Shown piece after piece: positions 13,080 through 24,904 of a stretch of DNA of 64,000 nucleotides; the first letter of the stretch is position 1, and each line of letters opens with the position of its first letter. Origin of the DNA: Orbilia blumenaviensis (taxonomy: Eukaryota; Ascomycota; Orbiliomycetes; Orbiliales; Orbiliaceae); contig JAVHNS010000010.1 in the NCBI GenBank assembly GCA_036872755.1, positions 868,001 through 932,000 of the forward strand, read 5' to 3'. A program made the position numbers and the translations under genes. A model generated the notes under the pieces. It worked only from the letters and a program-made list of their open reading frames with translations. It ran no database searches and was not told the DNA's origin.

Positions 13080-14898
13080 GGTTCAGCTAGAGTTGCTAGG
13101 ATAAGGGTAGCTCGTGTTGAAGTCAAGAACGCTGAAGGGACGAGAGGGCTCCCAGAAACAAAGCAAGTGGGTGCTCAAAGGAAGAGTAGTATTTGCGAGG
13201 AGGAAGATTTCGAAGGAGGAAAGATCAATGGCAACAGTGCCCTCAAAGGGTCGCCTTAGACTTGGTGGGCTGGTATGTAAGGTGGCAATCCGATGGAGGT
13301 GGCGATGGGAGCAGTGACGATGAAGATGAAGGAATGCTTCGGATAGATGAGAGTTGTGAATTTTATTGTGGGAGGGTATGCCTCGGACGTCCCTGCACGA
13401 GCTGCTGTATCTAGTAGTTCGCACGCCCAGAATATTGAATGTATATGGGCAGCATTATACTTACGTTGGTTATTCCGTGCGGGTCCAGGTTTCCGAAGGC
13501 TTCTACAGCTTTCTTCTATGGGCAACGTTGTGGAGAATATATGCACGCTCCCAGATGCTACCCTACCAGTATTGGGTGATTTCCTCCTTGAGTATTGTTA
13601 TAATCTAACTAATTAAGTACTTGGCTATCCATATATTCAATACTAGAAATTAGAGGACTATACTCGGGGACAGCTTTGTGATTATAGAATTGAGGGGCAC
13701 TGAGGCTGGTTTACGACACCAGGCACGGCCAAACTCGCCGACATCCCACCAGCTACGCACGTACCGAATCGAAAATAAATTAGCCTTCTGAGTATAATGG
13801 AGCCCACGGCAGGAGTTAAAGCCATGGGACGGCTGTATCTATTATAACAAATGAGTATTTTTCGGCCCGGATGGGCACTTAGGTATATTCCATAGGGGTA
13901 AGGGGGTATAGAAGTTGTTCGGTATTATACTGGGGCCTACATGCAAGTAATCGATTGCCAGGGCCAGCTATTCGGCATGTATTGGTATCTTTATTGTATG
14001 AAAACTTGAGGTTGATATGGCTGATTTTGGGGCGAAGGGTTTAATCAGGACGCGCTTGAAACAATCAGATTACACCGATATTGGGGGGTAACGCGTTTGC
14101 AGAAGATCTTAAAGGACGTCAGAGCCCTAGCACTATCTAGCCGGTTGCCTCATGCACAATTAAGGACAGGGCTAAGCTTGCTTGCCTTCACGAAGTCTTG
14201 GAGCTACCTTTGTGTAACCGCGAACCGTGGAAGTTTGCTGTTGGGCGTTAATGTTATACTGATCGGGCCAAACGTTCTAAACAAACGTTTCAGATTTGAG
14301 CCATACTTCCTGGCTTCCTCTTCTCTTCTTTTTGTGTCGATTTTATTTGTGATGATTATCTAGATGTATGTAGGCTTTCTGACACTCCTATTGGTTCTTG
14401 AGTGCCTAACTTAGCTTTTCAAGAAAGCCCAGCTCGAGAATATTTAAGGTTGACATAGGGCCAATTACATTGCATTCATCTATTATACATATATAAAGTA
14501 ATACCAAATAAAAGGGAAACGCCGCGCCCCGACAAGAAATATGTGATTTGAGCCCCTCATAAAGGTCCTGGGGGCCGAGTGCCGTAGTTGGGACGCCGGT
14601 GTACATAGCTACTAAGCAGGCCCATCGGTCCTAGAATAGGGTCGTGACCTCTATATATATAGGCCTATTGTTCTGTCTATCGTTCTTCTGATACCGTTGG
14701 AACGAATGTTGTTGTACTGGGATCCTTCCGTTTAGAGCAGTGGAAATCGAGACATTATAATCATATTCCTCGTGAACTCCTGGTGTCAAAGCTCGCTGTA
14801 CCACTCCAAGACCCACTACGATATATATATCGAAATTTGAATCGTTAAACCCGATAAATAGGTGCTCGAATTCCTCCAAGTATCCAACTTCAAGATAC
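13080..14898. other. Intergenic region, no supported gene
   Basis: About 1.8 kb with short overlapping frames only. It contains the promoter side of the F-box-like gene and the 3' side of the small membrane protein gene. Confidence 0.5.
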
Positions 14899-15414
14899 TT
14901 AGATAATTCCCTTTTGCACCAACAGCAGCGCTGTAGCCGGAACCATGATGCACATCAAGCCAAATCCAATAGCGACACCAATCGTCCACTTTACTCCCCT
15001 CCTGAACTGAAATTCATACGCTTCGTCTTCTTTCCTCTGTGCTTCAATATCCCTCGCTAGCTGCTCCTCTTCAATAACCGCTGGGTTCTTCTTATCCTTC
15101 GTAACAATCGTCAATAACTGGCTTAACCGCAGCTCTAAATCCGCCTTCAATTCCTTCTTTTCGTGCAACGTAAGACTATTTATCGACGAAGCTATCGAAT
15201 CTGTTGAAGCAGATGCGTTGTTAAATGCTGGATTTGCAAACGCGGCGTCTGGCGTGCTGGTGCCCGACGAAGATTCCTCGGATTGGATGTAAAGGTTAAG
15301 ATGCTCGAGTTTCCTTTTGATGTCTGAGATTTCCATTAACTCGCGGAAATATAGCTTCTCGTCTGGAACGATAAAGGGCGCCGATTCGGCGGTATCTGCG
15401 ACATTCGCTGCCAT
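14899..15414 (-). CDS. Small tail-anchored-type membrane protein
   Basis: A single exon of 171 aa starts at the ATG at 15414. There is no N-terminal signal. Residues about 20-45 and 85-130 are charged and heptad-like, suggesting coiled coil, and a Ser/Ala/Asn-rich linker lies between them. One hydrophobic segment (GVAIGFGLMCIMVPATALLL) ends a few residues before the stop, so the topology suggests insertion by the tail-anchored (GET) route with the N-terminus in the cytosol. I do not recognise the family; a vesicle-tethering or organelle-contact role would be guesswork. Confidence 0.82.
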   Translation of the reverse strand: MAANVADTAESAPFIVPDEKLYFRELMEISDIKRKLEHLNLYIQSEESSSGTSTPDAAFANPAFNNASASTDSIASSINSLTLHEKKELKADLELRLSQLLTIVTKDKKNPAVIEEEQLARDIEAQRKEDEAYEFQFRRGVKWTIGVAIGFGLMCIMVPATALLLVQKGII

Positions 15415-17166
15415 GTTTTTGGGATGTCGTGGGGCCGCGGGAGCTCGACCAGTACGGTTGTCGTTTTGTTAAGGCGGGTCTTTTGAGGGAAAGTGTGGTG
15501 GGGTGTCAACCGTTGCTCGGAAAAGTTATCCGAAGGCTGGGGTAGACACGGCCGAACTACCTATAGCTACCGGTCTTCGGACAGAGGAAGGGGTTCGATT
15601 CGATTCCAGTACCGATAGCACTGCTATGGTATGCGAAGCATGGTGTGCTCACAGCACGAGGTAGAGTAGTAGGAAGGAAGCAGAATCGAGAGCCGCAAAG
15701 GGAGTGGTCCGAAGAGAGTGGCGAGGAACTGGCGCATTTAAAGGCAACCATGTGGAGCTTTAAAAAGGTCCCGGGGGAGGAAAGACTAGCTAACCAGCCC
15801 GAGAATAGAACATGCAGGGCAGGAATCGTTGCCATTCGTTCGTTTCACGCCCATGTGTGGAACAGGCTTGGGGGGCTGCCTTTGTGTCGGACGAACGAAT
15901 AAGCCAAGCAACTTCCTCTCTGGTTCTCAATACTGATCTGAGTATAGTTCACGGGGGTTACGTATTTAAAAACTGAGAAATACCGCCAAAGTTTCCGCCC
16001 TTTTCTTCAAGTTTTCTGATATCGTGACCAAATGGATCCATAAAGCTTTGAAGTCGAGTGACCAAGAAGCCGAATTTGTGCTGCGGTCGATATCCGGGAC
16101 AGTTTCACCTAAACAAGGTGCCCTTGGCCCACGCCGACTGGGGCACTCAAGACTGCCCAAGCCGGGCAGTGCAAAAAACCTGTCGTTGCGCAGGTCGCGG
16201 GATTGTGCAAGCCTAAATTTCCAAAATTAGCTATCACAAAGCTTCGAGAACAAATAATACCATGGAGGTATTGAACGAGGATTTGTTTTAGAAAACGGAT
16301 ACCTACCATGAGCTTCAAACTCCAGCTAGGTTTGTCTCTTCGCTTCAAAAAGATGTCGGGTTTGAGTCGGCTTACCGCATATGTAGGACAGTCTGCCTGT
16401 TTTTGTTCCGCCATTTCAACCTTTGCCACTGAGCGGGATATGAGATGCGGGTCTAAAGCCAAGAGGCGCCTAAGAAGGGTATTAATTATGCCCCCAACAC
16501 AAGCACTCTGGCCCATGTCTCGGAGAGCCATATCCTCGCCTGTACGAGGTCAAGCGGGATGTTTTGAGAGGTGTGAATATTATATATTTTTATCGATTGC
16601 CGAGTTGCAGTTGAATGTCTAATGAGTGCGACCTAGGGAAATGCATCAGATTAGCCATGATACAATCTATGACATGGCTTTCTAAGCTTCATTCGTGTGT
16701 AACCTGTGATTGGAACTCAAGGGTCTTACTCAGTAATTTAGCCAAGGACGCTTCATAGTTATCCGGCTTTTTGGTCGAGCGAGGCAGTGGACTAAAACAT
16801 TGGCCTTTGCGTGAGACGGTAAAGAATAACGTTTGAAGAATCGTTTGGTAGGGTGAAGTCCGTGGTCGTTCAAAACGAGGGATTATAGGTGTTATAATGA
16901 ACTTGGTATCATAGTAGGATGCGTTGGATCTATGGATGATTGAACATGATTTCGCCAGCTCTACAAAAGAGAATCTATAATATTAAAATTCCTAGGCTAA
17001 AGAACTCCAAGTTGCACAAACTCTTTCCTACGAAAGAATATCGTTGAACTCAGAATATATATACAGAGTGAAAAAAAAAGATTGAAATCCTTAGTGGTGC
17101 TCCGTGGCCTCCAGTGCCACATTAAATCCAACCCCCTTCTAGTTTGCTAGGATACTAGCTAGGGAT
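15415..17166. other. Intergenic region, no supported gene
   Basis: About 1.75 kb. The frames at 16109-16531 (minus) and 16308-16622 (plus) overlap each other and carry no motif. Confidence 0.5.
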
Positions 17167-17975
17167 CTACTTCGAATGACTCCTAAGTGCAATTACTACA
17201 ATAACGATCGTTATGACGATAACCAAGAAGGAGATACAGCCTAAAGCCGTCCTCTTATCCCTCTGAACAACTAAATCGTTTGATAGCGTAGGGTTCTGCG
17301 CCTCAACGTTCATCGGTGGCGTCTGGTGTGTTATGTTTGCTGTCATAGCTTGTGATTGCTGGTAAGCGTACGAGTTGGAATCTTGAAGGTCTTGGATTCG
17401 TTGCATGAGTACGCCTTTCCGAAGATAGAGCTTGCGAATAGAATCATGAAGGAAGTTTATTCTTTCGGGGTCTTCGCCGGGATTGTTTAACCGGTTGCTT
17501 CAGGTGAAAATATTAAGTTAGCGACAAAGTTCTATCAAACCCCATCTTCTAAAACTAATAAAGGTTATGCTTACTTTAAGTCATTTGTTTCATGCTGGAT
17601 TTGAGCCTCAACATCTAGGTGTTCTCTCCGTGCTGCCAACAGATCTGGAGACATACTCAGCCCATTTGGTGCATATGCCGGTACAGGCTCTTGCGGCATC
17701 TGCGTGTCATATCCATTATATGGATTTTGTGCATACGGATTCTGGACATATGGATTCGGTGATACTGACGATCCCGGTGCAGTTGGAGATGTGTAATGAC
17801 TTGCATCTACTTCAACTGTCCTAGGAGCAGGCGGTGGTACCGATTGACCAGAGTAGGCGTTGTATTGGTCATTTGGTAGAGGTCGAGTCTGTGATATCTG
17901 CGCTGGAGTCACACCAGCGCCTGGGTATGAGGGCGCATTACCCGTCGTACCAAATGTGTGTTGAGCCGGTGGCAT
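17167..17975 (-). CDS. Pro/Asn/Tyr-rich protein with C-terminal membrane anchor (2 exons)
   Basis: Exons 17975-17575 and 17497-17167 are joined across a 77-nt intron (GTAAGC donor, CTGAAG acceptor) in phase 2, giving 243 aa. The N-terminal half is low complexity, with short repeats of the type NPYVQNPYAQNPYNGY. It is followed by a predicted helix around the splice join (RREHLDVEAQIQHETNDLN, then NRLNNPGEDPERINFLHDS). The C-terminus has one strongly hydrophobic segment (LGCISFLVIVITIVIVVIAL) followed by RSHSK. This is a tail-anchored layout like its neighbour at 14899-15414, although the sequences look unrelated. The function is unknown. Confidence 0.8.
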
Positions 17976-19820
17976 TTTTTTGGTGATTTATTTGAAGTTA
18001 GCAACTCAGGCCACTTTCAATGTGGTGCGGCCGAAAAAGACCGTTGAGCTGGAAATGCTCGAAATAAAATCGATTCGGTAGCTACCTGTGCGTTTTTGGT
18101 CCAGTACAGGGCCAAGAATAGCTTATTTGTGAACTAGTGTATTCCAAGAGTGGATTTATAAAGGCTGTAGGTTTTATATGGTTCTTGGACTAAAAGTCGT
18201 ATAGCTGGGCGCGGGCAGAGATGTTGACCCGTCGCGATTTTATATAACAACCGTTCACTCCCCCAGTTATGGTTAACTATAGTTCGCACGATCATGGTCA
18301 TGAGCGCCAGAAAAGGTGATCCACTGTTCGCGTAGGGCCGCCACAATAGGTTCCAGGGCCCCGTTAACACCTCAGACTTCTAAGCTTGTGCGGAAAATAG
18401 GAAAAGTGCTAGAAAATCCGCCCCAAATAACCTTGTCTTTGGTCCTACAGGAGCGACGTGCAGGTAGACTATGCCTATGGGACCACCCGTTCGCCATTTT
18501 TCCTTTCTTTATCCTTCACCCGCCTAAACCTGTGCCTGGATACGAGTATGCTGAAGTGTTTCGTCATGGGTGTGCCACCACAACGTGCTCTATCCCAAGG
18601 GATTAAATGGTCCGGTTGATTTCCAAATCACATTTGGCTATTGCAGATAAGTCAGCGGCCTGAAGAAGAATAGTTGAATGTGATTCTCCTGGTAGCTGGT
18701 AGTACCATAGTCCAAAAAAGAGTTGAAGGCTGGGCGGGCCCGAATGTGCGGGCGGTGCACGCTGCAGGTGTTTGAATTGGCGGGCGAACATTGGCTTAGC
18801 TTAGGCAGTTGCGCTGTCGCTATAGCGTCAGGCCACAGGAGATCGGTCGCCTGCCTGACGCTAGCTTGCTCGACGGAATCCTCAAAATAAACTATTGAGA
18901 TAGGCGAAACGGGTTCTAGCAGGAACTTGACTCGTCGGAACTTGCATGGTAGTTGTTAGAATAATTCAACGGTAAGGATGGGGTTTTATTGTGAGGCCAG
19001 GGTGTGCATATGCGCAACCCCAAAGTATTGGACGGTGGACTGGTCATGACAAGACGGATTGCAGGGTGTCTATTCCAAGCCGCTTATCATATACAGGCCC
19101 GTATGCCATAACTGTATCTCTAAACTGGTCTGTTCGATTAGCAAGGTATATATACATATTGTTCAAAACGGGTCGATTGTGGGTAACATGCTATTATTTA
19201 ATATTATCACCTGACAATAGCTGTCGAATCGTTTTCTACCACACAATGCGCCATCCTATAAGACCGTCGAATTTGAACGGCTGGACCCAGCTGGCCAGAG
19301 AACAATGTGACAACTATTGCTCCGAGCCCGAGTTTGTGGAATCTATGGGTGAACTGACAATGAGAATAGAAATAAACTACAAACAATGTCATGTAATGCG
19401 ACCGCAATATGCATAGCACCGGCTATTCAGGTCTTCATTTCCAACTAAACTTTAAGTCCTGACTTTAGCATGAACAACGTTGGGATCAATTCGGTTACGT
19501 TTATCGCCCTGAGCTATATAGGTTATATATGACCAATCTACTTGTGAGGCTGGTCAGGTTGCGTAATGCGCCGTTGAATTAAGGAGCTTGTAGCTGTACC
19601 TAAAATATCAAGCTTTCTGAAAACCTACAGCATTCCTGTGTTCTGGGGTGGGGCTCGAAGCTATTAATATTTTTTGTAACTTTTACGTAACGATACCGAT
19701 CCGATATATGCACCCGATACCTAAGTACTTGCTGGGCAGCTGGCTGATGTAGCTGACCTTGCTTAAAACACATGTAATCCACCTGCCATTACCTAAAACT
19801 TCTGGAAAACTGTAGGTTGT
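17976..19820. other. Intergenic region, no supported gene
   Basis: About 1.8 kb. The plus-strand frame at 18991-19416 has no motif. A perfect 11-bp inverted repeat lies at 18823-18863. Confidence 0.5.
18823..18863. repeat. Perfect 11-bp inverted repeat (hairpin)
   Basis: TAGCGTCAGGC at 18823-18833 and its exact complement GCCTGACGCTA at 18853-18863 are separated by 19 nt. It is GC-rich, and no gene is nearby on either side for about 800 bp. Confidence 0.7.
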
Positions 19821-20930
19821 CTAAGCCTCAACTTGGATCCATGGACCCGCATCTCCCATTTCCCATTGTCTCCTCTTCTCATCGGCGCTCAAACCCTCTA
19901 CATTCTTATAACCCCCCTTCCCGAACATTCCAGGTAAATCCCCCTCCACTACTTCATCCAATACTTCCCGTCCACCGTAGCAATTCGTCGTCCTCTGGGT
20001 CTGCGCCGGCATAATCTTGATGGCGACATTATACAAGCTCACCAGCACACTTCCTAGATTCACTACATATGCCCTGTAACCCTGCTCCGGATAATGCGCT
20101 GAGGTATACTTGTTCGAGTAGGAAATCATGCCCGTCATCGTTTTGTAAACCTGTGGGACTACCCACATAGATATCTTGCGAGCATCAAGGATCCATGTAA
20201 CCCCCAACTTCGGATTCGCCAACTGTTCCTGAGTCGCTGATCCTGGTGGCGGGTTATAACGAGGTACCCGTTCTCTTAGCGTCTTTTCGTTGTTTAGAAT
20301 CCGTCGGATTATCAATGGTGTCATATATTCTTCGTGATAGCTATTTGGGAGCAACTCGTAGTGCACTGGATGTCCCGATTTATCCACACCATAGAATCCT
20401 TGGAAAAACCATTTGTGTATGAACTCCTCTTTTTCCTCGGGATGTGTGAAGTTGGCATACATATCGTCCATATCCTTGTGCTTGAATAGTTCCCAGCATT
20501 CGTCGTCTCCAGAGCGCCATTTTTGCGTAGCGACAATCCGCTCCAATGCTTTTGTGATAATAAGGGACAAGTCGGTTCGAAATTGCTTAAGTTCTTCGTC
20601 GCGCCATTCTGCGAGTAGAAAGCGAAGTAGGTAGGTTGGATGTTGCTGGAATGATGCAAGTGGAATCGCTAGCGAGGTCGAGGATATTGTGGACCTGAAT
20701 GTAGAGAGCGCAGTGGGATGTTTCGAAATAAATTGTTGGGATCGCGATTTTAAGTCCGCTTCTGGGAGCGAGGTGATCGCGGTGACAATCGCAGCATCCC
20801 AGGCGACATAATCGATTTCCTGGGTGCTGGTAGAAGGCGCGTTTGCGGCTCCAGGCTCTGGCTTTACGGCCGGAGTATCTATCGAGATAACGGTGGGTGC
20901 GGACTCTGGTTCCTCATCAATGGGTTCCAT
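19821..20930 (-). CDS. Sec14-like CRAL-TRIO lipid-binding protein
   Basis: A single exon of 369 aa starts at the ATG at 20930. An acidic, Ala/Pro-rich N-terminus precedes a CRAL-TRIO N-type helical region (LLRFLLAEWRDEELKQF). The lipid-binding domain follows from about residue 170. Landmarks are GVDKSGHPVHYELL, TWILDARKIS, the strand-helix segment YPEQGYRAYVVNLGSVLVSL and IKIMPAQTQRT. Family members bind phosphatidylinositol or other lipids and work in lipid transfer or lipid-regulated signalling in the cytosol and at Golgi or endosomal membranes. The usual LPxxxGG near the end reads LPGMFGKGG here. Which Sec14 homologue it is cannot be told by eye. Confidence 0.88.
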   Translation of the reverse strand: MEPIDEEPESAPTVISIDTPAVKPEPGAANAPSTSTQEIDYVAWDAAIVTAITSLPEADLKSRSQQFISKHPTALSTFRSTISSTSLAIPLASFQQHPTYLLRFLLAEWRDEELKQFRTDLSLIITKALERIVATQKWRSGDDECWELFKHKDMDDMYANFTHPEEKEEFIHKWFFQGFYGVDKSGHPVHYELLPNSYHEEYMTPLIIRRILNNEKTLRERVPRYNPPPGSATQEQLANPKLGVTWILDARKISMWVVPQVYKTMTGMISYSNKYTSAHYPEQGYRAYVVNLGSVLVSLYNVAIKIMPAQTQRTTNCYGGREVLDEVVEGDLPGMFGKGGYKNVEGLSADEKRRQWEMGDAGPWIQVEA

Positions 20931-21661
20931 ATTTTTCGAAGTTTATACCGTCTTACAAGAACGTGGAGTAACGTTTAATCAATGTGACGTTCTACAATGG
21001 TTTGGTTGACTTGTTACCATGAAGGCTGACTTCAATTTAAATCGAGTTATACTGGTTCAGGGGATCCGGGCTGGGGGCAGCGATACCACACAAACAACGC
21101 ATCTCGATCTCACGTGCTCACTTTTACCAGTCCTTAGACACCCCCTAGACCCCGTGCACTATTTATTTTCCCATGTAGTATATGTATACCACATAGATAC
21201 TTAAGCAAGTATTTACTATTGGAATTAACCAAAATATGGCAGTAATCTGATTCTTAAGTTTCTAGGATTAACTGACAACCAATTTTTGTGTAGTATACTA
21301 GTACCAGTAGGTGTGTAAATTATAGATATATTTATTCAGCAGAATTCGGCAAGGTAACTTAGCAAAATTGCTGGGAAACAAATTTACTGACATATGGCTA
21401 GTAAGAAAGCGAAGGCACCTACGTAGAGGTTGACTGCGTAGTAAAGGTAAAGTGACAGGATCTAGAATATTTCGGCATATTCGCATATAGATGCTTCGAA
21501 ACCACTATATTCCTTTCTGTCCTCCCTTTTAGCTGCCCCCCTGGCGGATGGTTGAGCAAAGAATTAATGGGATAAAAATCCAGAGTTTATTATGCACCTT
21601 TTACTCACCGTGCTACTGCCTGTACCGTATCTATAACTTCTCTCCTCAAGGTCATCCAGAT
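20931..21661. other. Intergenic region, nothing recognised
   Basis: About 730 bp between the promoter of the CRAL-TRIO gene and the 3' end of the next minus-strand gene. The plus-strand frame that starts at 21548 and runs to 22189 is the antisense shadow of exon 3 of that gene. Confidence 0.5.
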
Positions 21662-22856
21662 CTATTCGAGGCTGTCTTTGGAAACCGCTGTACGTACTGT
21701 TCCTCTTTTTTTAACCCTTTGAGAATACCGACGTCCGGACGCTTTAGTATCGTCCTCTACTTCCTCCCCGCTCGATGCTCTTCGGTTGAGCACCCCTTCA
21801 GGGGTTGCGGGCAGCCCTCCTTCACCAAAAGAGCTACCTCCCCTAAAACTACCACGCCATACGTCTGGAGAAAAGCTACGGCTTGGCCCTTCAAGGTAAT
21901 ATGGCTCCTTAGTACCGGGAGCCAATTCTTTGGAATGAGGATTAAGAAAATCCAGATAATCATCCTTTTCCATAAGCTGGGACGCTTGATGTTGCCTCTC
22001 GGCCCGCGAACGGTAGCCTCCATTGTGCTTCGCATACCCGGAGGGATCCCAGGCCCAATCCGGATTTGCTCCGAACGCTTCTGGTGGTATCTTAAAAATT
22101 GTATCATAGTATTCATGGAGTGGTATGCCTGGGAGAGTTGGTTCGGGATTCGCAAGCTTGACAGTACAGAAACACCCTACAGAATTTAAATACTTCCGTT
22201 AATACTTAGTTCATGCATAATGATACTTACCGGCATACCAAAAAAAGCCAACCAGAATAAATAAATACTTATGGAGTGGAGCTGTTGGAGCTAGCGAAAT
22301 ACTAACAACATAGGGAGAGGGGCTATTACTCACCATATATAACGACACAAATATTCACAGTTTCTGTGGTACGACACCAAGCAAGGTTTCTCCTCCCTCT
22401 CGGGGGGTCAGATTTTTCCATAATTAGGTCTTCAGTACAAGTGCAAGTGCGGCACTTAGCTTGCTCTCTGAATATATGCTGGCGGGCACTTCGACGACCG
22501 GCCTTTGTTCGAGGATAAAGAGATGGCCAATCTTGATACGCGCTATTAGGAATCAGTGGGGCCCCCGGCCCTTGAGGTGGAGGCTTGTAGACGTCCAGTA
22601 TAATCGGAGCCGCAAGGCAATATACGAAAGCTGATCCAGAATAGAAGAAATTAAGTGGAACATCGCCCCGCTCCGAAATCTCCGGAGCTGGATCGATGCT
22701 GCCTGGAGATGGAGGCTCAGTGTCGCTAGTAGGAGTCGCTATATTCGAGTTCCCAGGTTCTTTTGGAAGGTTGGGGACTACGGTTGGTATCCCGACTTCT
22801 ATCATTGATAGATATAGAAGAAGGCAAACCAAGATTCTCAGATTTTGAGAAAACAT
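21662..22856 (-). CDS. Signal-peptide protein with one membrane segment, unknown (3 exons)
   Basis: Exons 22856-22334, 22290-22231 and 22176-21662 are joined by two short introns of 43 and 54 nt (GTGAGT/CTAG and GTAAGT/GTAG). All phases agree, giving 365 aa. The N-terminus is a signal peptide (ILVCLLLYLSMIEVGIP). A Pro/Ser-rich segment follows, then a luminal region ending in a Cys-rich patch (CRTCTCTED). The 60-nt middle exon encodes the single predicted membrane segment (KYLFILVGFFWYA). The third exon encodes a hydrophilic tail of about 170 aa (YYDTIFKIPPEAFGANPDWA, basic C-terminus). The inferred topology is type I. No family is recognised; the conserved frame across three exons argues that it is a real gene. 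Confidence 0.75.
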
Positions 22857-24643
22857 TCAGGAATATATTTAATGAAGTTTAGAAAAATTGAAAACTAAGT
22901 TATAAAACTGCTGGAGGTAAGCGGCACTAGGTTATACTTCCTGGCTCCCGACCCAAGAGCAAAGATAGACAAGTATAAGAGGACAAGAGACATCTGGAGG
23001 AATGTCTACTAACTCGACTTATATAGCAGACATCGTGGGACTGTGGGCTCTTGCATTCGAGTCAGCTAATATATATATGTCTAGGTATATCCCCAAATGC
23101 TTTGCCACAAAGGTAGTTCCTATTAATATGCTATAACCTGGTATCATCCATAGCCTAGAATTAATACGACAGGAGAATGCGAATACATCTTATGATAATA
23201 TTCTACAACGTGTCTTCAAATAACTGTAGTTACTTTATGTTACAGCATTGGGAAACCCTTCAAAAACTGAAGTGTTAAATCCTTAGTATACTGGGATAAG
23301 CAAGATTAGCAGCAGTGGGTAGTTTTATAAATTGGTATGTTGCGTGATCTCATCTATATTTGAGGCAGGACATGTCTACTTGTAGCGCGCTGCAGCTGCT
23401 ACCTGTATCAATAGCCCAGAAGAGTGAATCAAATTTTGTCTTGGATGTTATAAGGTGACAGCGCCTCCACCTCAAATCTATCTTTAGCTAGGGGTGTTGT
23501 AAAAAGCTACAATGACCCTAATCTAAGAAGACAGAGACACAAATTCTCACCAGGTATATATCGATATATACCTGCATATATACTGAGGTATGCGCGCGTT
23601 TTAACCTATTGAGGCACAGTTTCAGGTATATGGATCACACTTAAAACATCTTACTATGCCGCCAACATGTGTAGTCCCGTTGCAAGGCACTACCTTGAGA
23701 ACTCCTTCAATAGTCGTAGACATATATTCCTTTAAGAGTATGACTTGGATCTATGGAGAAGTCTCAGCTGAGTTCAATGCCGAGTCCATGAATTATTGTG
23801 AGTTTAGTCCAATGTTCCTATGAAACGTTAAACGTTTAAACTAGCCTATATTAATTTGACGTGTCATTGGTTTGGAATGCGACTTAGTTGAAAGGTATTG
23901 AGAACCATGTTCTATTCGGCCGTCAAGGCTTCTCAACATACATTTTTATACCCGTTTAAAGCTGCTGAAGGAAATGAGAAAACCATTGGGATGTCATGCC
24001 TGACTTTCGAAGAAGGTTTTAATTCTTCTTTTGTAGGTAGGATGTTACAGTGTAAATTTAAACCGTTAGATGATTTTTTTTTTTAATTTACTAGATATAA
24101 ACGCAGATTCTACAACATTTATAATGCGAATCTTTTTTATTTTATAAGTTGTGAAATTATTTTTTTCTTTTCTTTATTGATGACACGTTTTGAAAGAGAC
24201 CCTCGAAGCTGCTGAAACTCACGAAGGCGGGTTTGATTGAGACATGCCCTTCTTCCTCCTAACTATATCACCATATAGTTGGATTCATGCGGTTTAAAGG
24301 TTATCGTCGTGAGTATAACATTACTTCGGTGTGACAAGTATACCTGCATTAACCCTGCTGTTGGATAACAGATCGCTGAGGGAAACTAAATTTTGAAAAG
24401 CGCAAAACATCAGTTTCATTAAGAAATATCAATCAAATAGGCGTGTAACAAAAAGAATGTCGATCGCCTTAAACGGAAAGCTAGAGGATGCAAGATGGAA
24501 AATTCCCCTAAAAAGGAGGGGGTAGATGATACTAGATGTTCATTTTAGTCTCAGAGCTACACGATTAATTCCCGATACTCAGTATTCGGAACGAATGCAA
24601 GGCCTTGTTAACTTCTGCGTTGGTGTCGGATTTTTGTTTGGTT
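22857..24643. other. Intergenic region up to the retrotransposon
   Basis: About 1.8 kb with no supported gene. It holds a perfect 24-bp palindrome at 23551-23574. A moderately AT-rich stretch near 24060-24180 precedes the element. Confidence 0.5.
23551..23574. repeat. Perfect 24-bp palindrome
   Basis: Each arm is CAGGTATATATC, and the two arms are exact complements with no spacer. The core alternates T and A, so it could extrude or bind a dimeric factor. No gene starts within several hundred bases. Confidence 0.75.
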
Positions 24644-24648
24644 AAACC
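24644..24648. repeat. Target site duplication, left copy (AAACC)
   Basis: AAACC directly before the left LTR is repeated exactly at 32471-32475 directly after the right LTR. A length of 5 bp is typical of LTR retrotransposon integration. Confidence 0.9.
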
Positions 24649-24904
24649 TGCAACCCGTTTTCGCCCCAAACCCCACCCACGGGTTCCCGGTAACTATTTC
24701 ATATATCGTCACCCATTAGTACCCCAAGTACTTTCATTCTAGTGTACATTAGTTTTTAGTCTAGATCACCCTCTTTAATAGATATGAAGTCACTTTTTAG
24801 TTTATGTCAGCCATTAGTCGTAGCCGACCCTATGTAACATAACGGTTGGGTGAATCTAGAGAGTTGGTGTGTGGTTTGGTATTATGCCTAGTATTCGGTT
24901 TATA
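24649..24904. repeat. Left LTR (256 bp)
   Basis: It begins TGCAACCCG and ends ATTCGGTTTATA, where the original terminal CA has become TA. It aligns without gaps to the right LTR over all 256 positions. Almost every difference is C/T or G/A. The outer (left) two thirds keep the GC-rich version, while the inner part carries the A/T version. Confidence 0.95.

Noticed and set aside
14631..14879. 82-codon minus-strand frame just downstream of the small membrane protein
   Set aside because: No splice link to the neighbouring gene and no recognisable content; more likely 3' flanking sequence.
21548..22189. 213-codon plus-strand frame
   Set aside because: It is antisense to exon 3 of the minus-strand signal-peptide gene, whose three exons fit together in phase.
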